This document shows, one piece after another, positions 1 through 11,329 of a stretch of DNA of 64,000 nt. The first letter of the stretch is position 1. Every line of letters starts with the position of its first letter. The position numbers and the translations under genes were made by a program. The notes below the pieces were generated by a model, which was not told the DNA's origin, ran no database searches, and saw nothing but the letters and a program-made list of their open reading frames with translations. The stretch covers positions 2,785,486-2,849,485 of the forward strand of contig BCKT01000001.1 of assembly GCA_003116875.1 (NCBI GenBank), read 5' to 3'. The DNA is from Takashimella koratensis. Taxonomy: Eukaryota > Basidiomycota > Tremellomycetes > Trichosporonales > Tetragoniomycetaceae.

Positions 1-106
1 TCAACCTGGCTGCTCTCTCGTCGTGTCGCTCCTCCTTCACCCTCGCTGCGCTCTCGTCATGTCGATCCCCCCTCACCTTCGCTTCGTTCGGGTTTCGGTC
101 GTTTAG

Positions 107-343
107 GCGCCCTACCTCTTCTCCACCGTTTGGTCACTCATCAAACCTTGGCTTGACGAAGCTACCGTTCGCAAGATTCATATCTTGGGTAAAAACTACA
201 AGACGGAATTACAGCAATACATTGAACCAGAATCTTTGCCTTCGGATTTGGGTGGAGTTTGTTCTTGCCCCGGTGGTTGCAGTTTGAGTGATGCTGGACC
301 TTGGAATAAGGCAGCCCCGAAGGAAGTACCGGTTGCTGCATAG
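107..343 (+). CDS. SEC14: SEC14-family phosphatidylinositol/phosphatidylcholine transfer protein, 3' end (partial)
   Basis: Only the last exon lies in the window. The reading frame opens right after an intron acceptor ending at 106 (TTTAG) and encodes 78 residues to the TAG at 341-343. The peptide matches the C-terminal end of the CRAL-TRIO lipid-binding domain of fungal Sec14: APYLFSTVW, then IKPWLD, KIHILG, then ELQQYIEPESLP with DLGG, and finally LSDAGPW. In the family this domain exchanges phosphatidylinositol and phosphatidylcholine at Golgi membranes. A short Cys-rich insert (CSCPGGC) follows the DLGG turn; yeast Sec14 has a charged loop at about this point. Bases 1-106 are the tail of an intron made of imperfect repeats of a CTC/CGT-rich unit. 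Membership of the Sec14 family is clear; whether this is the main SEC14 or a paralogue cannot be told from one exon. Confidence 0.75.
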   Translation, partial: APYLFSTVWSLIKPWLDEATVRKIHILGKNYKTELQQYIEPESLPSDLGGVCSCPGGCSLSDAGPWNKAAPKEVPVAA

Positions 344-1345
344 GTGCTTGTTCGCACTAGGTGAGGAATGGAAGTGGGGAGGGGGAGGGGGAGGGGTTGA
401 TGGAGGTGTAAAAGTGCAGTTGGAGATGGAGAATGTAGAGATCCCGTATGGTCAAATCTGAATTTTTTCCCCCTTGCGCTCTTTACTTTGCTTGCTCTTG
501 TTCTTGTTCAGTCTCGAGTTCTTGCTTTAATTCGTTAATTTCCACATTGGTAACAGATTTTCGACTCCCCTCGCCTAGGTGCAAAGGCGTTGTAGACTAC
601 CCACGACGAAGACGAAGACGAAGAAAAATCAGAAAAACAGTTCGAGAGGGAGGGGGTTGGGGAAAGAAAGTGAAACGCAGATTACTCGCTTAGGTTTAGT
701 TTAGATAGTTGACTGAATGCATCGTGAGCAGGTTTTGGCATAGAGTCGCGAAAGCCTAGGACTTGAGTCGAACTGAGAGATCAAGAAATGGATCGAGACA
801 AGTGCACCAAATTGTAGATGGACATGAACCGAGTCAAATAAGGGGAAGAAGCAAAGAGAGACACGACAACGAGAGTGTTTGGGTTTAAAGGTAGCAGATA
901 ATCAAGTAGGGACTCATTTCACACCGAAGAGACTAGGACGAAGCGAGTAAGGGGACAGAAGGAGCAGTAACAGGTCAAGACAAGGGTATATAAGGTCGGT
1001 CTATCGCACAGGAGATTGAGTTAGATTACACCGTGACGAGACGAGACGAGATGAGAAAGAGACTGAAACGAAAAAACGAAACGAAACGACTTTAGGCATC
1101 TCCTAATATTTGGGGAAAGGCAGTCGAAGCAGGAATAAAGGGGGTATTATCACAGCTCGAGATTGTACAGGTCCGAAAAGGACTAGGGAGGAATGTCGCC
1201 GAGATCGCTGCTGGGCAGGGAAAGTAGAAGAGCGAGGAGGCGGCGGGAGGCGAGGCGACGAGCCAGGGAAACAGGAGGAATCCAAAGCAACGAGCGAAGC
1301 AACGGACCACGGAGAAAGGGAAGAGCGGATCAACCTCGATGACTT
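344..1345. other. Intergenic region between convergent SEC14-like and GATA genes
   Basis: This holds the 3' flanks of two convergent genes. It contains purine-rich runs (about 368-400 and 590-670) and short GACGA repeats near 1034-1090. The small open frames here have no family resemblance and look like chance frames in low-complexity DNA. I see no RNA gene. Confidence 0.6.
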
Positions 1346-2865
1346 TTAAGCGCTCGAAGGACTGCGCCACTCTCCCTTCTCTACCTTGACGCCCTTCTCT
1401 CCGTTCTCGGTCGAAGCCGAAGTCGGCACCTGCTGCTGCTGCGGGTGCTGCTGTTGGTGCTGCCCACCCAACTGCGCCTCCTCAGATCCCACGTTCTCCC
1501 TCGCCTGGCTCTGCTGCCCTAGCCCCTCGGCGACACTGTCCACCGGCTCGCCTCCCACCCCGACCCCATGGACGGACGAGATCGATCCCCTGGCCGAGCG
1601 ACGGGTCTCGTACTTGTGCGTCGGAGTGTAAGGAGTGTACCTTATCGGCTGAGGGGTGTGAGGGGTGTGGTGACCGCCGTGGCTACCAAGACTGCCGTGG
1701 CCATTGTGGTCGTTGGAGATGCCCTGGATCGGAGCTGAGGCGGGACCGGAAGACGATGAGACTCCGTGGGCGTGAGCGTACTGGACCCCGGATAAGGGCG
1801 AGTAGTGGCTCTGGCTCTGCGGGTAGCTGTAGATTGACATGGGCGACTCTGCGATGCGTCAGCTAGATCATATCAAAACTACAGTTGAACTCACGAGTGC
1901 TGCCGCGGCTTGGGGCGGGGACTAGCCCAATCCTACCGTTGATGCGCATCGGTAGGTTCAATAGACGACGCCGAGGCCCATCCGGAGGATTGAGCGGTCG
2001 GTCGTTCCCGTGGGTACGCTCGTAAATTCCACACTTGTTGCAGAGCTAGTCAAGTTAGCGACTGTCCCCATCGTACTGGATCTTTGGCACTCACAATCTT
2101 GCCAGGGTGGGTGAGTGACTTGCGCCAGGTGATACGGGTCTTGAGCGAGTTGTCGCCACAGTTGTAGCACCGACGGTGGACCTGATTGTCAGCCAACTTC
2201 ACATTTTAGCTCACCTTTTCCGATGTCTTGGTGTCCGCGTCAGTGGTGAAGAAGTGCCCGTTGGGGCCCGGGATAAGCCCCGCCTGCATCTGACCTGGAG
2301 TCATGTCACTCAAGCTCGTCAAGGCGGGCGAAGTCTCCAAACCGTCCTGGTTCTGAGGAGCGAGCGGGGACGGGTGCTGAGACGACTGCGAGACTTCCCA
2401 CCTGTCGTCTCGGTGTGGCGGATTTGGCGTGGCAGATCGAGCCGTCATCATCTCGCCCGGAGAATACGCCTCGACGTCGGACCGCTCACGCTCCGACCCC
2501 CAGCCGGAGAAGGTGCTTGGCTGGATGGTACCTTGCATCTGGTACCCGTGACCAGAGTACTGCGAAGGAGGCGCGAGCTGCGGGTAGGGAGGTTGGGTGT
2601 AGTAACCCTGCGGCTGCTGCCACGCCGAGTACGAGTGAGGCGCCGAGGCAGGTGGCGTAGGCGGTGCCGAGGCCGAGTGCGAGGGCATCGTGTACGAGTT
2701 GGCGGTGGGCGGGGTGTAATAGTTATACCCACTAGGAGCAGGGTAGGTCGTGTGGAACTCACCCGCCGCCGCGTACGACCGTGGAGCCGTATACTGGGCG
2801 GCGTACTGGTGCTTGAAGGAGTGGGACGGGAGCTGGTGCGAGTGGTTGTAAGAGTACGACGACAT
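1346..2865 (-). CDS. GATA-type zinc finger transcription factor
   Basis: Exons on the minus strand: 2865-2215, 2181-2095, 2045-1895, 1848-1346. All junctions are GT-AG and in phase, giving 463 residues from the ATG at 2865. A single GATA-type finger lies at residues 222-251 (C222, C225, C248, C251), with WRKS, PGKILCNKCG and YERTH followed by a basic tail (GPRRR). An intron splits the finger between PGKI and LCNKCG. The N-terminal 217 residues are rich in Tyr, Ser, Pro and Gln; the C-terminal part has His, Gly and Gln runs (QHQQQHPQQQQ). Both are typical of disordered activation regions. The family binds GATA sites in the nucleus and in fungi controls nitrogen, iron, light or capsule responses; which of these applies here cannot be told. 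A matching in-phase exon may extend the N-terminus upstream (3232-3611). Confidence 0.82.
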
Positions 2866-3231
2866 GCTGGGGACTTCGAACCGCGGGTCCCCTCGAGGCT
2901 GCGGCCATGCGCCAGCAGGTTGACTGGTGGGTTGGTGGTCGTGTAAGCAGGTGTCTTACTGAAGGATTAAGAGGTTTTATACAGGGAAAAAGTGCCCACA
3001 AGGGGCAAAAGGCAAAATCGAATACAGAAAGAAACTCAAAGCCGCCCCAACGCTAACTGCCCTCTGCGAACATGGCCGCAGGCGAACAGCCACCCGTCGA
3101 GACAACTTTGACAGAGATTTCTAGTGGAGTCTACAGAATTACCAACCCACCTTGTGTTAACGGTACTCTCGGGTCCTTGCCTGTGACAGTTAGCAACCGA
3201 AAGGTGGGAATCAAAGGGAGGGGTCACTCAC

Positions 3232-3611
3232 TGTGCCGAGGTGTACGTCTCGGCTGTGGTCGACGCCATGGTGGAGGGCGGCTGCTGCTTGGGTGCAGTG
3301 GTTGGGCTGACAGGGCTCATAGGGGTCGAGTAGTAGTATGGCGAGTCCAAAATGTGGTTGAATGATAGGGGCGCTGGGATGTGAGAGAGGTCGAGGGCGG
3401 AGAAAGAGGTAGACTCGGTTTCAACTGGCCAACTGGGAGTAGAAGGAGAGTGAGAGAAGGCAGAGGCCGAGGTTGGAGTGGGTGGAAGGAGGGAAAGAGG
3501 AAGGATTGGAGGTGGCTGGAAGTCGGACTCAAAGTTGAGAGGAGGGAAGAATGGGTCGGATGGGGTGGTGTCGCGAGGGATAGAGACGGGGAGGAGGGGT
3601 GCAGCGCTCAT
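3232..3611 (-). CDS. Candidate N-terminal exon of the GATA factor
   Basis: An open frame from an ATG at 3611 runs 126 codons plus 2 nt to a strong donor (CA|GTGAGT) at 3231. Splicing to the acceptor CCCCAG at 2867 would join it in frame to the ATG at 2865-2863 through one His codon, giving a protein of about 590 residues. Its composition (Pro, Ser, Thr and Tyr, with LDSPYYYSTPMSPVSP) resembles the N-terminus of the GATA protein. The implied intron (365 nt) is much longer than most introns here, and phase agreement alone has a one-in-three chance. It could instead be untranslated leader. Confidence 0.4.
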
Positions 3612-6600
3612 GTGTCTACGAGAGACGTGCTGGGGTCGCGCCGGTGTCGGGCACTGGTGATTGTCAGCGGGTGGATGGTGACGATGGGTGATGTTGGGTG
3701 AAGAAGATGATAGAGAAAGGATGATGGAAGGGGAAGGAAGGGGGAAGAGTTGAAAAATGATGACGGTGATGTAGGTGGATAGTTTCCAATGTCTAGGCAG
3801 TGACAAGAGGAAAGGGATAATATCGGGCCGAGTGAAGAGAGGGAGAGAGAGCATGTGCCGCCCCTCCTTGTGACTTAACTATCTCGCAGCGGGCAAGGAC
3901 GACTATCCGCGCCACTGGCCCTGGCCGGAGGCGCCGGAAGTGCCAAAGGATGGCGAAGAGGTTGGTGGACAAGGAAGCAGAGGAGAGGGAAGAGGGAGGG
4001 GAATTGCGCCTCAAGCGCGTGGTAGTCTGCCTCGCACAAGGCAAAGGGGGCACAGCGTAAAGGGTGGGGGAGATGTTAGGGGATGAAATGGTAGGCTGAA
4101 AGGGGGAGTGATAGTTGCCGAGGTGGAGGTAGGCGCCGGCGATGGCACTCACGGCAGGATGAAACGAGATTGAGTCGGTCTTGGCCGGGAGTGGGGGGAT
4201 GATGGGGATGAATGGACGCCCTAGGCGAGAGACTTGGATCGTCAGGATGGTAGGCACGGGGGTGATTGCAAGCGAATCGTTCCGAGGGATGGAGCGAAGA
4301 GGGAAGAGGTCGTGACCGAGGTGAGAGAGGGATACGCGATCACTCGGTGGTATTCAATACTCCGGAGAGGAGGTGGTGGACTGATGGAATAGATAGACAG
4401 ACCGAGTACCGTGCGACGATGGAGAAAGGGGGAGACGAAACGGGGAGAGAGATGTGGGCGAGGGGTGAAGGAGCAACTCACCTTGGGTCGAGGTTGCGGG
4501 ATTCAACAGCAGCAAAGGAGGTGGTGGAAGGCGAGTGGGAGGAAGGATGGGGAGGTCAATGGGATAGGTGGTCGATGTCAAGTCAGAGTCGCTCTGTGAT
4601 GATGGTGAGGGGCATGTCAAAATGATGCTCATCAGCCGCCGATCGTGCCCGGCGTGGTGGTCGTGAAGGAGGTGGGATATTGACAATGGACTCACGAGGA
4701 GGGTTACGCTGGGCGAGGTGACGATGAGTGAAGCCGGGAGAGGAGGATGAGAGAGTGAGAAGAAGGAAGATGAGCGCGCCGACTTCTTATTCAACTGGAG
4801 TCAGCGCGTCGGACGAATGCGGGTGAGAGGGAAGGTGGTGGAGTGAGACGCAAATAAGGTAGAGGGAGAGGGAGGAAGAGAGACTAGAGAGGAGAAGGAA
4901 GACACGCCGCGGCGAAGAGAAGATGGAAAGAGCAAGTGGAGAAGCGCGCAGCCAGCCGAAACGGTCAGGTACACCTAACCCGGACCAGTCGGTGCACAGA
5001 GAGTGTATGTGTGTAGGAGGTTGATTGGATCGGCCACGGTGTATGTCTCGTGTTTGTGCATCCCCTCGTTCCTCACCATCATCGGCCCTGGATCGTGTAT
5101 CGGAGATGAAAGGGGGTAGAGGGTGGGGGTTGGGAGGGAAGGTGGGGAGAGAAGGTGAGAGGCGAGAGAGGAGGGATGGAAACAACGTGTGGTAGCCCGA
5201 ATTTGATGGGGACGGGGAACAGGAGAGGGTGGCGAGGAGTGGACAGGCCAAAGGATGGGGAGGATCTAGATGGATCGCTAGATGAAAGGAGGAGGAGGAC
5301 GAGGGCTAGACAACGGTTTAGATCGAGGGGAAAGGAGGGTGGATGGAGACTCGAGACACACCACTGATCACGGAGACGAGAGGGGCGAGGGGGCAAGGGG
5401 CAAGAGGGGAGGAGACCAGGGGAGGGGGAAGTGTGCGTGGTAGACGGGGACGGGGAGAGGGGAGAGGAGACCGAGAGAAGGGCGCATCAGACACGTACGT
5501 GTTCACGGACACCAAGGTGATTGATGATCCAGGCTTGATCGAAGATGATGCGATGATGGCGAGGACGGGGTGGGGGTTATGACTGATGGTAGAGATTGGC
5601 CGGGGTTGATGGCGACGGGTGATTGGATTCGACCAGAGACCAATGATTGGGGCGCGACACGAGGCGAGGATTGGAAGAGGTGATTGGGGTGATTGGATGA
5701 GGGCGAGGGCGAGAGGGCGCTAAATAGTCTGTCTGATGGGGAGACGGGATTGATGGAGCGGACGAGCGCGTCGGTCGTGTCGTCGTCGTCGTCGCAGTCG
5801 TCGTGTGTGGTGTTTTGAAGCGAGTTCAAGTTCAAAGGAGGGTGCTCCAGGGTGACGTCGTTGTCAGGCTGCGTAAAAGATGTCTGTAGTGAAGCAAGGA
5901 CCAAGACGACCAACAACTTGGATCTAGTCAGCCTTTATCATAGTCTCATCCCGACCCGAACGTCAAGTGTCAGTAGCTCGTCGCGAATCTGTCAGTACCT
6001 CGTCAGTACCGTCATGTCTCACGATTCCACATTGCCCCTGCCCCTGGCCGTTGACCCCTTTCGGCCGGCCAAGTATGCGCAGCTCCTGCTTCACCATGCA
6101 CGGCCTGCCTGACCGTGGAGAAAACTCTCCTCTTCTCGTCTGGTTCTTCCCTCTGCTCTTGCCCCAACCCGGGCACTCTCGTCTGATACCTCTGCGAGAA
6201 GGGCAGGAGCGAAGGCCCGGTTGAGGCATTAGGGTGACGAGGTAGTGATAGCTCGTGGCTAGCAGGGGAGGAGCTGAAGCGCTGAGACGCTGACGGTGAG
6301 AAGGGGTTGATGGGTTTGATCACGACTTGACGAGGTAGTGATGTTTTTGACCTCACCGGGGGTTTGCACCAGTCGAAACCAACCCCCCTGCCGCCACGTG
6401 GGAAGACTGCCACAGATCATTGTCTATTCTCGGGGGATGGCAGAGAAGCAGAGGATGACCCCTACGAGGCTCGAGCGTTGCGTTACAGCGTCGCAACTGT
6501 GGGGGAAGGAAGGCGGAATTGGGGAGAAGCATAGCATGCAGTCCAGTGCCAGTGCCGGTGTCAGTGCCGGTGCCAGTGCCAGTGCCAGTGCCAGTTCCTG

Positions 6601-7363
6601 GGCAAGATGGTGTACGTGTACGCCGGTAGCAGCTTCGGATGAGATGGTGATGGAACAACCTGATGAGACCTAGGTGATGGCGAACGGGTCTGTAGTGGTT
6701 CTGGAAACGATGATGGGATCGTAAAAAGGTGCAGAGGGAGTGCATCAGTGATGATTGATGCTGGAGACGTTGGAGGACTTGTGGGATCATGGATTGGGAG
6801 GAATGCATCCACCGTGCGTCGTCGATGTTGAGATAAAAGGTCACGTGGTGTGTCGGCGATACGCCGAGCAACTGTCGAAACTATCGGCGATAAGGAAATC
6901 CCGAAGAGTTGCGAAAATCCTGGGTGGGGTGCCACCGTGGCGAGTATCCTCAGTGCCACCTTGGTCCGAGCGGACCCTTTTCACAGCGCTCTGCGAGGTT
7001 CTGCTCCTGGCCCTTTGGATTCTACACCCTGGCTCTCCTGCACTCACTTGGTCGTTGAGATTTTTCAGTTCTCGTTCTCTATCCATCAACTCTTTCCAAC
7101 ACACCCACCAAAAGACATCGTGAGCACGCATCCGTCTTGGTCAACACCGTAAGGAATCTTTGCTGACCTGGTGTATCTATCTTGCTCGTCGCTCTCTCCT
7201 CGCTATCATCGCGCGTATCGATCGTCTCTGTGAAAAATCGATTTGGTTGTTGGACCTGGTTCTCATCGTTTGCTCGTTCTTATTGTCGCCCGCTCTGTGC
7301 CGCTTGCTCCTTGTCATCTGCTCCTACTATCGCCCCGTTTCGTTCGCATCGCGCAGAGTCGAG
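3612..7363. other. Long CT-rich (minus strand) region between the GATA gene and RPL9
   Basis: The plus strand is strongly purine-rich from about 3.4 to 5.7 kb. The minus strand carries many overlapping Ser/Pro/Leu-rich open frames and several good splice signals: donors GTGAGT near 4170, 4480 and 4694, GTACGT near 5495, and an acceptor CTGACTCCAG near 4790. One stretch between the acceptor ending CATCACAG (near 4600) and the donor near 4480 reads as a plausible exon (SDSDLTSTTYPIDLP...). No recognisable domain appears, so I cannot assemble a gene. It may hold leader exons of the GATA gene, an unrecognised disordered protein, or only regulatory DNA. The right end (about 6960-7363) should contain the RPL9 promoter and leader. 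Confidence 0.35.
6543..6594. repeat. Hexanucleotide repeat (CCAGTG)n
   Basis: About eight units of CCAGTG with two CCGGTG or TCAGTG variants. On the minus strand it would encode Gly-Thr or His-Trp dipeptides, which explains the repetitive open frames there. Confidence 0.9.
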
Positions 7364-8651
7364 ATGAAGGACATCACCTCCAACGAGTCTCTTACCATCC
7401 CCGAGGGTGTCACCGTCTCCATCAAGGCCCGCAAGATCACCGTCACCGGTCCTCGCGGTACCCTTGTCAAGAACGTCGGCCACGTCGCGATGGACATCCA
7501 GGTCGTGAGTTGGGACGGGATTAGGGTTGGGACGGGATGGAACGGGAGGATTGGGAAGAGAGGAATGGGGAAGAGAGGATTGGGGGAAGAGAGGGCGGGA
7601 GGATCAGAAAAGGACGGGGACGGAGATGGGACTTGGGATGGGGTCAGGTGATGGAGGCAGGCGCGAGGAAAAAGAGGGATAGGCAAGGGTGGGACACGTT
7701 AAGAAAAGAGGCGAGAGGGAAGCTTTCGGCGGAGACAGGGCATGGCAGCGAAGAAGTAGAGACGAAACCATCGTCAACACCAACTAACACACCCCAGGTC
7801 AAGGGCTCCAAGGGCGAGCAGGTCATCTTCACCGTCTGGCACGGCGCTCGTAAGCACGTTGCGTGCCTCCGAACGATCAAGTCGGCTGTCGAGAACATGA
7901 TCACTGGTGTTACCAAGGTGAGTCGAGGGGTTGAGGTTGAGGGGTGGAGAGGGTCGAGGGTTAGGGGGTCGAGGAGGTCAAAGGGCAAGGGGCTAGACCG
8001 GAGGGCGAGTGGAGATGGGCTAGGGGATTGTATACCGGCGTTGGAGGAAGCAGGCAGAGGGCGCGGTGGAGACGTCGATGCTGGTCGAGAAGTGGGCGTG
8101 GAGCAGACTCGATTGGGGAGAGATTCGAGGTGTCACTTTCACCCTCAACCTTTGCTAACCCCACGCAGGGCTTCCTCTACCGCATGAAGCTCGTCTACGC
8201 GCACTTCCCCATCAACGCCATCCCCTCCGACGACGGCTCTGCCCTCCAGATCCGAAACTTCCGTAAGTGTCATCCTTTTTCTCCATTCTCGCTCCTCTCT
8301 TCTTCTTTTCCCTCGTGCTCCCGCACGCTCCCGCACTCGTGCTGACCCCACTAGTCGGCGAGAAATTCGTCCGTGACTGCCCAATGCTCGACGGTGTCAA
8401 GGTCTCCCTCTCCGAAGTCAAGGACGAGATCGTCATCCAGGGTAACGACATTGAGAAGGTCTCCCAGTCCGCCGCTTCCATCACCGACAAGACCCGTGTC
8501 AAGGAGAAAGATATCCGAAAGTTCCTCGACGGTGTTTAGTGAGCTCGGCAAAGAACTTCCCGATGTCCTTGCACAAAAATTGTACTCTAAACTGATCATT
8601 TTCTCTCTCTACAGCATTTCCAGCCGGGAGCACGTTGTTTCGGAGGAGTAA
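7364..8651 (+). CDS. RPL9: 60S ribosomal protein L9 (uL6)
   Basis: Exons 7364-7504, 7798-7917, 8169-8262, 8355-8538 and 8615-8651 give 191 residues, the same length as yeast Rpl9. Diagnostic stretches are [31 protein letters not shown] with YAHFPIN, and [11 protein letters not shown] with a short acidic end (VVSEE). The protein is a core component of the large ribosomal subunit, near the base of the stalk and the sarcin-ricin region. The start is the ATG before KDITSNESL, which fits the family; an in-frame upstream ATG at 7160 would add a hydrophobic leader not found in uL6 proteins. Introns 1 and 2 (293 and 251 nt) are long for this genome; I found no convincing snoRNA boxes in them. The last intron splits the Tyr codon of DGVY. 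Confidence 0.96.
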
Positions 8652-9509
8652 ACGCTATTTCACTCTGACCGCGAGTTTGAGGGGGGAGTAGAGGTGTTGG
8701 CTGGGGCCGGAGCACGCCCTGGCAGCTTTCTTATTGATTGGGCTTGGCCAATCAACTAGTAGCTTGTGTACGATTCGGATGCATGAGCTCCATTTTCTCA
8801 TTCGCGGGACAAACCGTCCTTGGGAGGGATTTACTCACCCTACTACTCAACAAACATGCATGAAACGGGCATGAAAGGAAACAGAGGAGCAGAGTTGACG
8901 TCGGGCATGAGAGATGCATGGGTCTCAAGGTGTTGCGGATGCGTAGGATGGAGCAAGTCGAGGGGAAGCTAGAATAATGGGTGGTGGTGGTGGCTTGGTT
9001 GGCGAGGTCGAAAAATGCCACTTTTGGTGATCACGTGATTTTCACCCACCCTAACACACCCTGGCCGCCAGCGTAAATGCTAGGCCACGGCTTCCCCATC
9101 TTGCATCCATGCATGATGTGATCTTGGCAATTGACCTATGCATGCAGCTTGTGAATGCGGTCTCTTCCTGTCATTGAGGGTGCATGAGCGCCCATTGAAA
9201 TCGGGTTCCAGATCGTGAGCCGCCTGCCATACGCATCCGCACGATTTGACAACCCGTATACAACTCCTTTCTTCCCTTGCAGTACTCAGCTCGCTGAACC
9301 GGACTCAGCAGACTGAGGCTGAAAAGGAGTGGATCCTTTCACGATTCAGATGCCGAGAGTCCACGGGGGGGTGTCAAAAGGAGTAACAAAGCCCTACGGC
9401 CGGTATGGGAAAATATATAAGCAGTGTGTGATGTTGACAGTCACCATCCCAATTCCCCCTCAACGTCTCCACAAGTCTCTCACATTCCGATCGTCTCGAC
9501 AGATAGACA
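8652..9509. other. Intergenic region between RPL9 and the KDHL array
   Basis: Nothing coding is supported. The sequence is less GC-rich than RPL9 and contains many TGCATG/ATGCAT words (for example 8869-8935 and 9105-9145). The TATA box of KDHL copy 1 is near its end. Confidence 0.6.
9414..9420 (+). promoter_or_regulatory. TATA box of KDHL copy 1
   Basis: TATATAA lies 90 bp before the ATG at 9510 and is followed by a CT-rich leader, a normal fungal core promoter arrangement. Confidence 0.6.
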
Positions 9510-9989
9510 ATGCCCGCCGATACCAACGTCTCGCCCTCCTCTCTCACCCTGCGTGACGTGTGTGAGAATCTACGAAACAACCCGCAAATAGACCTTGGAC
9601 ATCGAACAGACCCGACTTTTCTCGCTTTCATCTGCGATTCTAAACCCCCCGTCCAGCCTGCACATGGAACGTATGATGAAGGGACCATCGACACTTTCGA
9701 AGGGAAGATAGGATACACCATTTTCAGCCGCTCGCTCTCAGGTGAGGAAAGCGATTGGTACTCGTTGGTCAATCTGGGTGAGGGGAAGTTGGAGTGCTCT
9801 TTCGGTGGGAAAATCCCAACAGAAGCAGAATTGTCAAAGGTCTATGATACGTGGGTATCGTCAATGGGCGACAGGTCAGCGTTTGAAAAAATAATTAAGA
9901 ATGAGAACTCGAATTTGGTCATGGCAATCATGGGGTCTAAAGAAATTGTGGGTATCGAGGATGCCAAGGACCGGGGTCACAAGATCTGA
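9510..9989 (+). CDS. KDHL-family protein, copy 1 (divergent, intact)
   Basis: Single exon of 159 residues ending in TGA. I do not recognise a known domain, and there is no signal peptide or membrane segment. It is the most divergent member of the array. The shared plan is a variable N-terminus, a GTYDEGTID block like the G-T-F/Y segment of other copies, a stretch corresponding to their beta-rich core (IGYTIFSRSLSG), then a C-terminal helix-like segment (ELSKVYDTW) where other copies have KDHL....W. Membership rests on order, size and position in the array, not on high identity. It has its own TATA box. Function unknown. Confidence 0.65.
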   Translation: MPADTNVSPSSLTLRDVCENLRNNPQIDLGHRTDPTFLAFICDSKPPVQPAHGTYDEGTIDTFEGKIGYTIFSRSLSGEESDWYSLVNLGEGKLECSFGGKIPTEAELSKVYDTWVSSMGDRSAFEKIIKNENSNLVMAIMGSKEIVGIEDAKDRGHKI

Positions 9990-10721
9990 ACACGTGCTTG
10001 TCCCGGGCCACTCTCTCATTGTTAGACGATGCATTATCTTGACTCACACAAAGAGGTTACGTCGAGGTCGCCGAGCACTCACTAACGAAATACTGTCTGT
10101 TGGTCTCTCCAAGCCCCTTTCATCGCTTTCGAGGATACATCTGAGGTTTGGGGACGTTCAGGTAGCTGGTGTGCTACCTCTCTCGTCCTCCACTTCTGCG
10201 GCTACGTGACCTAGAGGAGAGGTCAGGCCTTCACATGTCGTTTCTCAAAGGATTGACACGGGCGTGGGGGTTAAGCGAAAGAGAGAGACGTGAAGTGACC
10301 TCTTTTGCTCTTTTCATTATCTCCGTGTTGTCAGTTGTGAAGATCAGTGCAGATCTTGGTGCTAAGTGTTTCAAGCAGACTTGGCGAAAGGAGCAGCGGT
10401 CTAGTCTGTACGAATGTTTGTTCAAGCGAACATCCCTGGAGTCGACCGAGGGGAAGTTGTCGAGCTCCAACAGGTGGTATGTCTCTGCTGGCACTGAAAG
10501 GATTGTGAAAACTCCACTCTTCCCCCGAAAGCTTTTAGTGCTAGGACTATTCTAGACGAACAGATCGAGGTGGGCGAGGAGCGAGAGTGGAAGGCCACAG
10601 CTTACTGAATAAAGTTATTCGCCAGTGCTTGCTGTTGCGTTCGCCTACTTTCCCGACATCTTTCACAACTTCTTCACCTACAACACCTTTCCCCAAGCTT
10701 CACCCCCAATACAACATCAGC
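9990..10721. other. Spacer between KDHL copies 1 and 2
   Basis: No gene is supported. It contains a block (10441-10537) that is repeated before copy 3. Confidence 0.55.
10441..10537 (+). repeat. Intergenic block of the KDHL array, unit A
   Basis: Similar by eye to 11766-11857: both share AGCTCCAA, GTCTCTG, CACTGAAAGG, CACTC..CTTCCCC and CTGAAAG/CCGAAAG in the same order. It lies before copy 2 as its partner lies before copy 3, which shows that duplication carried the upstream flank along with the gene. Confidence 0.6.
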
Positions 10722-11329
10722 ATGTCGGCAAAGACCCTGGAACCGCCCGAATATCTCGAGCTGGCGACAAAATTCACTCCGCTATACCTCGCCGCCGATG
10801 AAAGACCACCCGTCCCCGATTCTTCGGATGGACGTCAGGACGAGCCTACAGGGCCGCTGAGCTCCTTGTGGTATATCACGCATCGAACCAGGAGACTCAC
10901 ACTCACCCCTTTCGATTGCAAGCAGGACCACAAAGACCCTCAGAAAGGTTCTTTCAACGGCGTCGAAACGGCCAATTCAAGCCAGACCGTTGGCATCCAA
11001 TTTTCCCTGAGGTGATTCACGCGCCGAAAATCGACTGTACCACCCACGAAGAAGGAGAATTGCCATCGCCCTGCTCGAACGACGGGTCGTGTTGTTGGAC
11101 ACTTCTCTTCTCCAACAAGGTGCACTCGACGATCACCTACGATGCGCCTTCCGGGTCGGTCGTCTACCGCGTCTGCTCGAAAGACCATCTCACCGACTCA
11201 GAGATCCAGAACTACTGGGTCAAAGCCCGTGACAAACTCCCTTCGTCCGCCATCCGTGGGCCGTCCGACCCCACCGAGGCGCCGTTACCCACCACCGGGT
11301 CGTCCACCGCGGCTGACTCGATCGGTTGA
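10722..11329 (+). pseudogene. KDHL-family copy 2, frameshifted
   Basis: The frame opens at 10722 (MSAKTLEPPEYLEL) and runs to FSLR, where it meets a TGA at 11013. The next frame continues without a gap with VIHAPKIDC and on to the family signature (VYRVCSKDHLTDSEIQNYW) and a Ser/Thr-rich tail ending at 11329. Copy 3 reads through the same point as FSVKQIHVPKLEIC in one frame, so a one-base loss near 11010-11012 is the simplest explanation. An intron is unlikely because all intact copies are intronless and homologous residues lie on both sides of the break. A sequencing error is possible. Confidence 0.65.

Noticed and set aside
7505..8168. snoRNA genes in the long RPL9 introns
   Set aside because: No paired C (RTGATGA) and D (CTGA) boxes or H/ACA hairpins could be seen.
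10169..10555. 128-codon frame in the spacer after KDHL copy 1
   Set aside because: It covers the duplicated intergenic block, and the corresponding sequence before copy 3 does not keep the frame.
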